The notes: generated by a model from the letters alone, not told the origin. A stretch of DNA of 48,793 nucleotides from an uncultured Treponema sp. (GCA_947178095.1 CAMWWZ010000010.1:1-48793); one strand, 5' to 3'; shown: positions 8,428-16,750, counted from the stretch's first letter. Translations and numbers: made by a program.

Positions 8428-9339
8428 ATGAAAAAGACAAAAAATTTTTGCATTCGTGCTTTGTGTGCGATTTTTATTGGCGTTGTTTTGGGATGCTCGG
8501 GTGGGGAAAGCGAGATTGGGAATGATGATGGTGCTGGCAATAGTGATAACACCAACGAATGGCAACAACCCGACTACTATCTTGACGAAGAATTGGGCGG
8601 ACAACAATTTGTTGATCCGAATAAACCTTGGATTGGTGGTGAAATTATGGAAACATATTATACCGACAGTTACAAAAACGCCCAAAAATTTATGGCCAAG
8701 AAAGTTACGGAATTAAGCCAAGAGATAGCGGGACAAACTCACATTCCTTTGTACCAAGAAATTGACACCGCATTAAAGAAATTTAACACCGGCGATAACA
8801 TTAGAGATAATATTACCAATAATTATACCGCTTTGGCACCTGTTTTTGCCGACATCGAAAACAATCAATTATTAAATAGTTATGATAGTAAACAATGGTA
8901 TGACTATAAATGCAGTTACTATAAATTAGCCCACTATGCCTATAACCAACCGTTAGGTAATTTTAAGTATGAAACCAGTCTTCTATTCCCGGCCAATAAC
9001 GAAATGGCCAACGACAACTATTCTCTTTTTGTCCAATTGTTAGGCTATGCCAATTATGATTACGACACCCTAACCGTTCCCGAAGCGAAAAGGTGTATCA
9101 ATAATACCTTAAACGAAGTTGCCAACAATAACGGTGTTGACAGTACGGTATTAAAAAAATTGATGGAGTTAGCTTTGTATAACGAAAGTTTGTACGGAGT
9201 AAATGACTTAGCCAAAAGTGCCAACCTTAATACCACATTGCGTAGCCAACGCAAGATGACCATGTTTGCTAATTACATTAATCAAGCAAGTAATGACTTA
9301 CAAACGACCGATGGCGAACCAATGACCACAGAAACATAA
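8428..9339 (+). CDS. Predicted lipoprotein of unknown function
   Basis: A 303-residue exported lipoprotein. The N-terminus KKTKNFCIRALCAIFIGVVLGC is a type II signal peptide with lipobox VLGC, lipidated Cys at residue 23, followed by a glycine/acidic linker (SGGESEIGNDDGAGNSDN). The mature region is rich in Asn and Tyr and appears helical; no family was recognised. AGGAGG (8416-8421) precedes the ATG. It has a strong promoter overlapped by three operators of the divergent XRE protein. Codon choice (many TTA, AAT and GCC codons, few of the TTCG- and GCG-rich strings of its neighbours) differs visibly from flanking genes, suggesting recent acquisition. Confidence 0.75.
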   Translation: MKKTKNFCIRALCAIFIGVVLGCSGGESEIGNDDGAGNSDNTNEWQQPDYYLDEELGGQQFVDPNKPWIGGEIMETYYTDSYKNAQKFMAKKVTELSQEIAGQTHIPLYQEIDTALKKFNTGDNIRDNITNNYTALAPVFADIENNQLLNSYDSKQWYDYKCSYYKLAHYAYNQPLGNFKYETSLLFPANNEMANDNYSLFVQLLGYANYDYDTLTVPEAKRCINNTLNEVANNNGVDSTVLKKLMELALYNESLYGVNDLAKSANLNTTLRSQRKMTMFANYINQASNDLQTTDGEPMTTET

Positions 9340-9399
9340 TATGATTATAAAATGTATCTAAAAAAATATTGACGATTTTTATTTTTGGGAGAAAGTTTT

Positions 9400-11346
9400 A
9401 TGACATACAAAATCCTGAAAGGCGAGGAACTCGGTTTTGAATATCTTCAAAAGATAATGGACATAGACGAAGAAGTTTATTCCGACCTCGGCATGGAAGG
9501 CGCGCTCGAACAGATGGAAAAGCGATATCGCAAAAACAAGGAAACGTTTGTCGTGCTGGAAAATGCGGAATCGGGCGAAACTGCGGGCTACATAAACTTT
9601 TTCCCCGTCAACGAAGAAACATTCCAGGACATAATGTGCGGAAGCGAGCAAATCCGCGATGACGACATTGAGCCGGAAGAAATGACGGACTATGTGCCGG
9701 GCTGTCACATCTACATAATTTCTGTCGCGATTCGTGAAAAGTATAGAGGAAAAGAAAGCGGCGCGAGCAAGGCACTTTCCGATGCTTGGATTGCATATTT
9801 AAACGAGCTTGCGGACAAATACGGACTTGTCGAGCGAGAAAAGCGGAATGACGGAAGTCTTGGAAAGGTCAAGGAAGCCCGGATGGATATTTCCGGAACG
9901 ACTGTTTCCGAGGGCGGACAAAGGTTTTTGCGCAACCACTTTTTTGTGCAAAAGCGCACGATTGAAAACGATGAAAAAGTTTGCATTTGCGAAAACAAGT
10001 GCCTTGCGAAACTTTTGAACAACGAACTAAATTTTAAAACGCACAGAGACGACATCTATTTGTTTCTGCCGTTCACTATAGAAGACAAAGACGCGGCTGT
10101 AAATTCGCTTTTTGATTCATCGGCGCAATGTCCCTACGAAAACGCGCAAGTTAAAAATCAAGAATCTGAGATACCGCATTTTCTCATGGAAAAATTAAAA
10201 TATTCCATAGATTATGAATGCGAAGATTCTGTAGCGGAAGAAATTGAAACAGTGTATTTGGGCGCATTCGATTTTTTGCACACGAATGACATGTACGAAG
10301 ATGATGTTGTCGGCGAAGAGCGGATTCACTGCCTTTTGACTGCGCACAGGAATACATGCCTTTATGTTCTTACAATGATTTTTACGGACAGCAAATTCTA
10401 TACTACGCAAATTGAAGATCAGTTTTCATACAATTATCTTAAAATCAAAAATCCTGATGGCAGTGGCGATTATATTGACATTGAAAATTATCTTGAAAAA
10501 CAATATGGTCTTGTCTCATGTGGCAAAGGAAAAATCCTTGTTTGTATGTCAAACAAGCCTGAAAATCCTGAAGAATTTCGCCACATTATGGCGGCGGAAG
10601 TTTTCAATGGATTGGAGCAAGATTATAGTCTTTCTTGCAATGGCGAAATAGCAAAGAAATGGTGCGAGACAGATTGTACGCACTATAATTCATACAGCAT
10701 ATTTTTGTCCAATTCAGTCATCGCGTTCATTCCAGATAAATTTGATTCCGATGCAAAGAATCGAATTGAACAAATGTCAACTTATGCTTTTATCGCGATT
10801 TTGACAATGTTTCAAAATACTTCCGTTGCACGAATCAATAAAAAAATTGCGAAAGCACTTTCCTACGAAGGAAGGATTTCAAACAAGGATGTTTTGGAAG
10901 TGTACAAAGAATTCGGGAAAACGGCGCGTTTTTGGGAAAGCCACACGTATAGATATGCTGGAGCGCAGTTGGAGGCAGACTGTATTATTAAGGCATTTGG
11001 AAACGCAGAGCTTGTGGCGGAATGCGAAAGACAACAAGAATTCTTGGAAAAAATAGTAAACCTGCAAGCATCGGAAAACGCAAAGAGAAGCGGATTTTTT
11101 CTCAATGTTATGGCGATGACAATTGCGGTGTACCAATTTAAGGAATTTGTTGTAGAGATTATCAAAAATTTTTACAATTGGATTAACGAGGAGAGTGGCT
11201 GCGTTGAACTCAGCCAAATAAATCCAGAGAAGGCGTATTACCTTATCATAATAGGAGGCTTCGTTCTTTTCTTTTTAACCAGAAGAATTTTGCGAGACAA
11301 GCATAATCGCATTCGAAAAAAGATTTTTATGCATAAAAAGAAATAA
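9400..11346 (+). CDS. GNAT-like protein with C-terminal membrane segments
   Basis: A 648-residue protein with no family recognised over its full length. The first ~200 residues resemble a GNAT acyltransferase: TFVVLENAESGETAGYINFFPV, then HIYIISVAIREKYRGKESGASKALSDAW (the acetyl-CoA loop region) and GGQRFLRNHFFVQK. The middle ~350 residues are acidic and unassigned. A helical stretch then leads into two membrane segments, NVMAMTIAVYQFKEFVVEII and AYYLIIIGGFVLFFLTRRIL near the C-terminus, ending in a basic tail, an arrangement resembling a stalk-plus-two-TM membrane protein. ATG 9400 is chosen with GGGAGA at 9387-9392. The GNAT assignment is tentative; the substrate is unknown. Confidence 0.6.
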   Translation: MTYKILKGEELGFEYLQKIMDIDEEVYSDLGMEGALEQMEKRYRKNKETFVVLENAESGETAGYINFFPVNEETFQDIMCGSEQIRDDDIEPEEMTDYVPGCHIYIISVAIREKYRGKESGASKALSDAWIAYLNELADKYGLVEREKRNDGSLGKVKEARMDISGTTVSEGGQRFLRNHFFVQKRTIENDEKVCICENKCLAKLLNNELNFKTHRDDIYLFLPFTIEDKDAAVNSLFDSSAQCPYENAQVKNQESEIPHFLMEKLKYSIDYECEDSVAEEIETVYLGAFDFLHTNDMYEDDVVGEERIHCLLTAHRNTCLYVLTMIFTDSKFYTTQIEDQFSYNYLKIKNPDGSGDYIDIENYLEKQYGLVSCGKGKILVCMSNKPENPEEFRHIMAAEVFNGLEQDYSLSCNGEIAKKWCETDCTHYNSYSIFLSNSVIAFIPDKFDSDAKNRIEQMSTYAFIAILTMFQNTSVARINKKIAKALSYEGRISNKDVLEVYKEFGKTARFWESHTYRYAGAQLEADCIIKAFGNAELVAECERQQEFLEKIVNLQASENAKRSGFFLNVMAMTIAVYQFKEFVVEIIKNFYNWINEESGCVELSQINPEKAYYLIIIGGFVLFFLTRRILRDKHNRIRKKIFMHKKK

Positions 11347-11354
11347 GCAAAATG

Positions 11355-11380
11355 CATCGCACAAATTGTGCAATGTTTTT
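11355..11380 (+). terminator. Terminator after GNAT-like gene
   Basis: CATCGCAC/GTGCAATG with loop AAATT, one mismatch, followed by TTTTT, 8 nt after the stop at 11346. Confidence 0.55.
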
Positions 11381-11389
11381 ATCAGGACA

Positions 11390-11540
11390 ATTAAAATAAG
11401 CAACTAAAATAGCGTTGCTTATTTTAATGCGAGTTTTTTCAAAACTTGACATTTATTGCGATTTCTCATTTCGTTGCGAAATCGCATTTTCAACAACTCC
11501 CGAATCTGAAGATTCGTTCGTTGCTGAAAATTAAGGGAGG
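11390..11540 (+). repeat. Four-hairpin leader element, copy 2 (before ThiT-like gene)
   Basis: H1 at 11390-11428 has a perfect 15-bp stem and loop TAAAATAGC. H2 (11431-11447) is GAGTTTT ttc AAAACTT. H3 (11458-11485) has stem GCGATTTC/GAAATCGC and loop TCATTTCGTTGC. H4 (11487-11530) has outer arms TTTTCAACAAC/GTTGCTGAAAA around CGAATC/GATTCG. Ribosome site GGGAGG at 11535-11540. H1 shares its loop but not its stem with copy 1. Confidence 0.8.
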
Positions 11541-11547
11541 AATGAAT

Positions 11548-12237
11548 ATGACGAAAATCAATGGAATGACGGACGGTTCAGAAAATTTACATAAAAGGAC
11601 AATTTTTTCACCTTGGAATAACAAAGTGTTTTGGACGATAGTCATTATGTTCATTGCTCTGTTCCTTTCTGCTTTCAGAGTTTTGGATTTTCCGGAGGGC
11701 GGCTCGATAACATTCATGGGGCTTTTCGTGCTGTGGCTCTACACATTTTTTTATGGCTGGAAAGCAGGGGCTGTTTTTTCGATTGCATTTGGTGTATTGA
11801 GATATTTTGTCGGTGAATGTACTGGCGAATCTTTATTTATTGGAGTTCCCGAAAAATATAAAATGCTTGTTCGTGTTTTGGAATTTCCTGTCGCATACGG
11901 CGTGCTTTTCGCTGGTGGACTTTTGGCAAAGAAAGCAAAGAAAAATTCAGACGAAAGCATTTTTCAAATAGAGGAAGACAATCGTGATTTGATTTGCGGC
12001 TATCTTTTTGGAATTTTTTTGCAATATCTCGTCTATGTGATTACTGCAATTGTGTTTTATGATTCTAAAGGAAGAGGCGTGACAGAGAATATTTGGTACT
12101 GCGCACGATATGATGCCTTTGCTTTGATTTTTGAAGCCTTTTTGACATGTCTTGTTCTTTTGATACCAGAAGTAAGAAAAGGCATTTTTTATTTGAAATT
12201 CATTGCCACGCATGAGGAAGAAGAAAACAATTTATAA
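11548..12237 (+). CDS. ThiT-like ECF transporter substrate-binding subunit
   Basis: A 229-residue membrane protein with about six hydrophobic segments. The stretch FPEGGSITFMGLFVLWLYTFFYGWKAGAVFSIAFGVLRYFVG resembles the ThiT signature (PxGGS, then a GxxAG...G helix), so it is probably an S component of an energy-coupling-factor importer for thiamine or a related vitamin. A longer extension with charged residues between TM4 and TM5 (KKAKKNSDESIFQIEEDNRD) is unusual. ATG 11548 is preferred (GGGAGG at 11535-11540, 7 nt spacing) over ATG 11542. No ECF ATPase or T subunit is adjacent, as is usual for group II systems. No TPP-riboswitch signature was seen upstream; the 5' region is the hairpin element. 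Substrate is inferred. Confidence 0.65.
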   Translation: MTKINGMTDGSENLHKRTIFSPWNNKVFWTIVIMFIALFLSAFRVLDFPEGGSITFMGLFVLWLYTFFYGWKAGAVFSIAFGVLRYFVGECTGESLFIGVPEKYKMLVRVLEFPVAYGVLFAGGLLAKKAKKNSDESIFQIEEDNRDLICGYLFGIFLQYLVYVITAIVFYDSKGRGVTENIWYCARYDAFALIFEAFLTCLVLLIPEVRKGIFYLKFIATHEEEENNL

Positions 12238-12286
12238 AAGGTTTTTATCGCAGGCTTTGTCTGCTCGCCGAGTTTTTGAAAACCTT
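12238..12286 (+). terminator. Hairpin between convergent genes
   Basis: AAGGTTTT (12238-12245) pairs with AAAACCTT (12279-12286), with an inner GCAG/CTGC stem and an embedded CCGAGTTTTT string like H2. It begins at the base after the ThiT-like stop and probably ends its transcript. The rest of 12287-12401 shows nothing supportable. Confidence 0.4.
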
Positions 12287-12401
12287 CAAATTGCCCCGCA
12301 AGCTGACAGCCGTTCAAAACTCCGCCTACTTCGGAAAACTTTCTAAAAATAAAGAATATTCGAATTTAAAAAACCAAGTCGATTTTTTTCACGAGCCGAT
12401 T

Positions 12402-13172
12402 TCAGCGTTGCAATTCGTACAGAATTATGCTTGCGCTTTGCGCGACGTTCAGGCTTTCGATTGGCGCGACGTTTCCGCTTCGTGCGCCGCAATGCGGAAT
12501 TGCGATTGTCTCGTCGCACATCGCGCGCACTTCTTGGCTGATTCCGTTTTCTTCGTTGCCCAAAATTATCAACGCGCCTTTTCCTTGGCACAGGCTTTGC
12601 AATTTGCTCGCCGAAGTTTTTGCGTTTGCGGCAGTTCCGATGCGAATCATTTTTCCTTGAATCGCCTGCAACAATGCCGGAATTGATTTGACGGAAAAAA
12701 TATCGACGAATTCCATTCCGCCCTGCGCCACGCGGTACGAACTTGTGGTGATTGAACTTTGCGATTCATCTTCGGGAATGACGATATTTTTCATCCCAAA
12801 AAAAGCCGCGCTTCGAACAATCGCGCCCAAGTTGTTCGCGTTGCCAACTCTGTCCAGCAAAAGCGCGCTTTCTTTTTTCGCAATCCATTCGTCAACGATG
12901 TCCGTGTTGAGCCGCTGAATTTCCGGAGCTTCAATCATCGCCACAACGCCTTGATGATGCACCGTTCCGGAAAGCCGCTCAAGTTCGATTGGATCGCGTA
13001 CTTGATTGTAAGGCGCTTTCCGCTGGCTGAGTTTTTTGCACAGACCGCCAAAAAGCGGAGCGCGTTCCGCCGTAAAATACAAGCGCGTTATTCGTTCGGG
13101 ATTTTTTTTCTCGAGCGATTTTACCGCCGCGAATCCGCAGACGGCAAGTTCATTGTTCAGTTTGTTTTTCAT
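12402..13172 (-). CDS. SpoU/TrmH family RNA 2'-O-methyltransferase
   Basis: A 256-residue SPOUT methyltransferase. An N-terminal substrate-binding domain (CGFAAVKSLEKKNPERITRLYFTAERAPLF) is followed by motif 1 NANNLGAIVRSAAFFG, motif 2 LGNEENGIS and motif 3 IPHCGARSGNVAPIESLNVAQSASI. Motif 2 reads GNEENG rather than GSEGNG, and motif 3 has a longer insertion, which separates it from the RlmB-like protein at 178-993; it resembles the YfiF/TrmH-like group. The RNA target (23S rRNA or tRNA) cannot be told. An AAGGAA ribosome site precedes the ATG. It stands alone and converges on the ThiT-like gene. Confidence 0.85.
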   Translation of the reverse strand: MKNKLNNELAVCGFAAVKSLEKKNPERITRLYFTAERAPLFGGLCKKLSQRKAPYNQVRDPIELERLSGTVHHQGVVAMIEAPEIQRLNTDIVDEWIAKKESALLLDRVGNANNLGAIVRSAAFFGMKNIVIPEDESQSSITTSSYRVAQGGMEFVDIFSVKSIPALLQAIQGKMIRIGTAANAKTSASKLQSLCQGKGALIILGNEENGISQEVRAMCDETIAIPHCGARSGNVAPIESLNVAQSASIILYELQR

Positions 13173-13448
13173 TTTAAATTCCTTTGATTTTCAAAAGCAA
13201 AAAGTTTGCGCCGAAAATTCGAATCGCAATTCGCTGCAAAAAAAGTTCCCGAAAATTTTAAAAACGTGACTTTTTTCGGAAACAACATTTTCGAACAGCA
13301 ATAGTTTAACATAGTTTAATAATCGATGTCAAGAAAACAAGCGAAAATTAAGATGCTTCAAGAAGTTGGAAATACAATTTTTATGAAATGAATTTTTTTT
13401 CTAAGCGAAGGCGGGCGGGTTTGATGCAAGGCAAAGCGGTCGCGCCCG

Positions 13449-14381
13449 CTATTTTTTTCCATCGCCAGAGTGCAACAACGCAATGGCAGCGATGACGGCA
13501 AGTACAGTGACGCCAAAGGCCGCCGCCAGCGAAGCAAGTGCATGCTCGTCATTACCGCCAATCTTTTTCGCTTCATCCGCAAGTCTTTCTTTGAAAGAAT
13601 CCTGTGGCAGCAAAAGTGCCGTGGCAAACGCGCGAGCCTTGCGCTCGGAAACCGCATCTTGATCGTTGAGAATGTTTTCTGAAAGAACGATGCTTTCTTT
13701 TTTATCTACATAAATGCCTTTGAATCCGTATTCCGCAATACAATGCCCCAACGCATGGGCAAGCGCGGCACGCCTTTTAGCATGGTCTTCAGCAAGCACA
13801 CTGTCAATAAACACAATGGGAACAGAAGTGCGCATATCAAGAATGGTCGAAATGCCATCGCTCAGCGGCAGGCTGACTGACAGCACCCCCGCCCGTTCAA
13901 ATACAACGTCCATGTCCACTGGAACAGAAAGAGCGAATTCCGCGCGAAGCTTCTGGGCGGCAGTCTGTGGCACAAGGGTCTTGTATTCTGCCGCAGGAAA
14001 ATCTATTCCCCATGCGCGCCACTCATCACCATGAACATCAGGACGGTATTCCTCCATCATCTGTATGAGGGCGTACAGTTCCTCCCTGCCGACCGCAGCA
14101 CCCCTGCACGGAGGAACAACCATCGTCACACGGCGTTCGGGCAAAAAGTCGCTGATCTTGCATTTAAAAATATCCGCAAGGTCATATATAAATGAAAGCG
14201 GAATGTCATGCAAACTACCGTTCTCCACACCTATAATATAGGCGCGGCTTCTTCCCGTCAGTTCCGCAAGTTGCTGTTGCGTATATCCCACACGCTTGCG
14301 GTGCTTTTCAACCGAATGCCCTATGTCCACCACCGTCTGATATAAAGAAGGACTGTTTTCAGAATACAATCTACCCACCAT
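13449..14381 (-). CDS. XRE regulator with degenerate ImmA/IrrE-type peptidase domain
   Basis: Residues ~20-80 are an XRE helix-turn-helix (RKRVGYTQQQLAELTGRSRAYIIGVENG). Residues ~145-300 resemble the ImmA/IrrE (DUF955) zinc peptidase: VPIVFIDSVLAEDHAKRRAALAHALGHCIAE, then KARAFATALLLPQDSF. The zinc motif, normally HExxH, reads HALGH (His209, Ala210, His213), so the catalytic Glu is Ala and the domain may sense rather than cut. In active relatives the peptidase cleaves a partner repressor. It faces the HU-like gene across a 251-bp gap with two divergent promoters. The mRNA is predicted leaderless. Its target could be the HU-like gene, itself or the nearby polysaccharide locus; this is inference. 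Confidence 0.8.
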   Translation of the reverse strand: MVGRLYSENSPSLYQTVVDIGHSVEKHRKRVGYTQQQLAELTGRSRAYIIGVENGSLHDIPLSFIYDLADIFKCKISDFLPERRVTMVVPPCRGAAVGREELYALIQMMEEYRPDVHGDEWRAWGIDFPAAEYKTLVPQTAAQKLRAEFALSVPVDMDVVFERAGVLSVSLPLSDGISTILDMRTSVPIVFIDSVLAEDHAKRRAALAHALGHCIAEYGFKGIYVDKKESIVLSENILNDQDAVSERKARAFATALLLPQDSFKERLADEAKKIGGNDEHALASLAAAFGVTVLAVIAAIALLHSGDGKK

Positions 14382-14387
14382 AGTTAC

Positions 14388-14417
14388 ATAATACTATTTT
14401 AGCGCACAAAATGTCAA
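14388..14417 (-). promoter_or_regulatory. Promoter for XRE/ImmA gene, predicted leaderless
   Basis: Minus-strand TTGACA (14412-14417) and TATTAT (14388-14393) are separated by 18 bp. Six nt then lead to the ATG at 14381, with no ribosome site. Confidence 0.65.
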
Positions 14418-14464
14418 TACATCACAACTATTTAAAAATATTTTATAAAAATCTTACATTTCTA

Positions 14465-14493
14465 TTGACAAATATCAAAATGTAATGTAATAT
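14465..14493 (+). promoter_or_regulatory. Promoter for HU-like gene
   Basis: TTGACA (14465-14470) and TAATAT (14488-14493) with a 17-bp spacer. A nested inverted repeat begins 6 nt downstream, covering the start of the transcript. Confidence 0.7.
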
Positions 14494-14499
14494 ACACAT

Positions 14500-14544
14500 T
14501 ATAGACAAGCAGATGTATCATATACATGACATCACTTGTCTATA
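14500..14544. repeat. Nested inverted repeat in HU-like 5' UTR
   Basis: TATAGACAAG (14500-14509) and CTTGTCTATA (14535-14544) are perfect inverted copies. Between them lies an inner ATGTAT/ATACAT palindrome. The position at the transcription start fits an operator or a leader hairpin; a recombination site is another possibility. Confidence 0.6.
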
Positions 14545-14632
14545 GGGCAAACAAGAAACGACAAGGAAACCGAAGTACAAGGAATCTTTCCGTAGCTTTT
14601 TGTCCAAAACAATAAAAAAGGAGGCGAATATT

Positions 14633-15064
14633 ATGAAATATTCTATTTCCAAACGGCCGAATCCTATAAACAAGGACGAAGCACCAAAGTATTATGCCAC
14701 CCCTATATGGGAAGGTCAATGTTCTATTGAGACGCTTACGGACGAGATCTCGCTCGCAACGTCACTCACTCCGGCAGACGTGCGCGCCTGCCTCTACGCT
14801 TTCTTGCAGGCAATCCCGCAGCATCTCATGGCGGGACAGGCAGTCAACCTTGAGGGCTTCGGGATCTTCCGGCTGAGCTTCAGCGTCAGCGGCGGACACG
14901 AGGATGCAAAAGAAGTCAGCGCGGCCGACATCGAAACGCTCCGCGTGCTCTTCCGGGCATGCGCCAAGCTAAAAGACTACCTTGAGAAGACGCCATTCAC
15001 TGCCGAACGCAGGGCAATGGAGCTGCTCAAGACGCGGGAAACCACAGCGGCAGGCGGCGAATAA
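14633..15064 (+). CDS. HU-like DNA-binding protein
   Basis: A 143-residue protein resembling the long HU/IHF-fold proteins common in Bacteroidetes and found in Treponema. The HU helices and beta arm region are seen in TLTDEISLATSLTPADVRACLYAFLQAIPQHLMAGQAVNLEGFGIFRLSFS, the last part matching the HU signature around the conserved GFG. The N-terminal MKYSISKRPNPINKDEAPKYYATP extension is typical of this subfamily. AAGGAGG (14618-14624) precedes ATG 14633. It has its own promoter and terminator, and codon use is more GC-rich than its surroundings. Position next to a polysaccharide locus recalls Bacteroides capsule loci, but a regulatory role is inference. Confidence 0.8.
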   Translation: MKYSISKRPNPINKDEAPKYYATPIWEGQCSIETLTDEISLATSLTPADVRACLYAFLQAIPQHLMAGQAVNLEGFGIFRLSFSVSGGHEDAKEVSAADIETLRVLFRACAKLKDYLEKTPFTAERRAMELLKTRETTAAGGE

Positions 15065-15085
15065 CCGCCACCGCCGAACAGCAGC

Positions 15086-15117
15086 GGGCCGGCTCTGTAA
15101 TGAGCCGGCCCTTTTTT
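15086..15117 (+). terminator. Strong terminator of HU-like gene
   Basis: GGGCCGGCTC/GAGCCGGCCC, a perfect 10-bp stem with loop TGTAAT, followed by six T. Confidence 0.92.
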
Positions 15118-15137
15118 CGCCCGTGCTTGGCGTATCA

Positions 15138-15246
15138 AATTATCATATATATGATAATTCCGTAAGGTATATATGTTACGGGCGTAATGTATATACCTTA
15201 GCACCCTTAAAGTATATACATTACGCCGCTAAGGTATATATCATAT
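15138..15246. repeat. Cluster of palindromes and alternating repeats
   Basis: A perfect 22-bp palindrome occupies 15138-15159. It is followed by four copies of a 15-17-bp unit related to AAGGTATATACATTACG: 15164-15180 (+), 15183-15199 (inverted), 15211-15227 (+), and a partial one at 15230-15246 (+). The second and third form a perfect 16-bp inverted repeat (15181-15196 and 15212-15227). No gene lies here. Likely protein-binding sites or remnants of a mobile or invertible segment. Confidence 0.65.
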
Positions 15247-15268
15247 TTAAAATCCCGGCGGCGGGCAG

Positions 15269-15308
15269 AAAAAAAAGCCGCGTACGCCAAAAACGGCGCA
15301 CGCGGCTT
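15269..15308 (-). terminator. Terminator of the leftward polysaccharide locus
   Basis: AAGCCGCGTACGCC and GGCGCACGCGGCTT form a 14-bp stem with one mismatch. Read on the minus strand it is followed by a T run, as expected for ending the transcript that includes the glycosyltransferase at 15594-16670. Confidence 0.75.
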
Positions 15309-15593
15309 CTCCCCGCAGGATCTACATCCTGCCGTCTTGTTTTTTTGGAGGAGACAATTTTGTCGCAACACGATGTCAAGAGCAACTAGGTAACGCGATG
15401 TGCAGGCCTTTAGTCACGGGAGATGGGCAATAGCAGTAACGAAAGTTAGACAACGTTGCTCACGAATGGGTAGTAATTAACAATGGAAATTCTAAGATTT
15501 TACAGGTGTTTTTGTTGTCCACGAACCCGTACTCGGACAGCGCATCTCATCCTCACCGAATCAGGCAAAAGGCAGCTGTAGCGTCCTGTCCGC
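15309..15593. other. Non-coding stretch, mostly featureless
   Basis: Apart from a small GCAGGAT/ATCCTGC hairpin (15315-15332) followed by a T-rich run, I see no gene, repeat or site that can be supported here. Short open frames on both strands lack starts and ribosome sites. Confidence 0.5.
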
Positions 15594-16670
15594 TCACCAC
15601 AGCGCATTGTACTGCCGCGCGACGGCCTCCCAACGGTAGCGACGGCTCGCGATTTCTGCCATATCCTGCGCTACGTACGCGAAGCGTCCCGCGTTCCCCT
15701 CCACGAGCGAGACGATATCATCCGCCGACTTCCAGTAGAGCGCGCTGTCCTCCGTGGTGGCGCGGTTGTACACGCAGTCGAACGCGAGCACCGGCAGCGC
15801 AAGGCACATCGCCTCCACGAGCGACGGGTTCGTGCCGCCCGCAGAATGCCCGTGGACGTACACGGCGGCGTTCGATCGCAGCCAGTTTATTTCGTGCGGC
15901 TCATAGATCGGGTCGAGCAGGCGGATGTTCGGGCATTCCGCGTACTGCTCTTTCAGCTCTTTCCCGTAAGCCGATTTCTGCCAGTTGCCGACGACGACAA
16001 GCCGCATGCCGCCCATGCGCGAGAACGCCTCCAAAATGACATGCACGTTGTTCTCAGGCTCGATGCGGCAGACGGTGACGGCATACGGCTCGCGGCAGAA
16101 CGGATACTTCTCAAAAAGCGAATCATCGCGCACCGCGCGGGCATGGTCGCCGCCGTAGGCAATCAGCTCGACGCGCTGCGCACTCGCAATTTTGTACGAG
16201 GAGGCAACGTAGTCCGTGATTCCCTTGTTGTCGCCAATGATGACGTCGGAATACTTCACCGCCATCCGCTCGCTGCATTTCAGGAGCAGCCGGGCGTGCC
16301 ACTTCCACTTCGCGCGCTTCCACTCAAGCCCGTCGATGTTCGTGATGATTTTTCCCGCAAACCGCCGCCTGATGTACGGCAAAAACAGGCAGCCCGACAC
16401 GCCCAGGATCAGCATCACGTCCGCGCCGAGCGAACGCCTCATGCCCTCGAAGTCATAGAGGATGCTCTGCGCGCCGTTCGCGTCGCGGTCAAGGTAGACG
16501 AGGCGCGCGCCCTTGTAGGACGGCAGCCGATCCGCATATTTTTTCGCCGAGCAGAATACCGTGTATTCCACGTCCTGCGGGGTATAGTCCAGCAGGTTGT
16601 CAACAAGCGACTCGAACCCGCCGTAACAGGCGGGAACGCCCACCGTACCGATAATGGCGACATGCTTCAT
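15594..16670 (-). CDS. Glycosyltransferase family 4, DUF1972 (rhamnosyltransferase-like)
   Basis: A 358-residue cytoplasmic GT-B glycosyltransferase. The N-terminal DUF1972 domain begins VAIIGTVGVPACYGGFESLV, the signature of WchF/Cps2T/RgpA-like enzymes that add rhamnose early in capsule or rhamnan assembly. The C-terminal GT4 part has VTVCRIEPENNVHVILEAF, VVVGNW and the donor-binding HSAGGTNPSLVEAM (the family's E-x7-E region). AAGGAG precedes the ATG. It is the last gene of the leftward polysaccharide locus and more GC-rich than the genes at 17-26 kb. Rhamnose as donor is inferred from family; no rml genes are in the window. Confidence 0.87.
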   Translation of the reverse strand: MKHVAIIGTVGVPACYGGFESLVDNLLDYTPQDVEYTVFCSAKKYADRLPSYKGARLVYLDRDANGAQSILYDFEGMRRSLGADVMLILGVSGCLFLPYIRRRFAGKIITNIDGLEWKRAKWKWHARLLLKCSERMAVKYSDVIIGDNKGITDYVASSYKIASAQRVELIAYGGDHARAVRDDSLFEKYPFCREPYAVTVCRIEPENNVHVILEAFSRMGGMRLVVVGNWQKSAYGKELKEQYAECPNIRLLDPIYEPHEINWLRSNAAVYVHGHSAGGTNPSLVEAMCLALPVLAFDCVYNRATTEDSALYWKSADDIVSLVEGNAGRFAYVAQDMAEIASRRYRWEAVARQYNALW

Positions 16671-16750
16671 AGCGATGCTCCTTTGAGATAGAATTAAGAA
16701 AACTCGCTTCCTTATATATTTTGAAAATCACCATGTGTACACCAAAATAT

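Noticed and set aside
11390..11547. TPP riboswitch upstream of the ThiT-like gene
   Set aside because: No CTGAGA...ACCTGA signature; the region is fully explained by the four-hairpin element.
12276..12686. Rightward 136-codon frame
   Set aside because: Overlaps the SpoU methyltransferase in antisense, with no homology or ribosome site.
15506..16039. Rightward 177-codon frame, arginine/proline/serine rich
   Set aside because: Lies mostly antisense to the GT4 glycosyltransferase, whose motifs are clear; composition is typical of a shadow frame.
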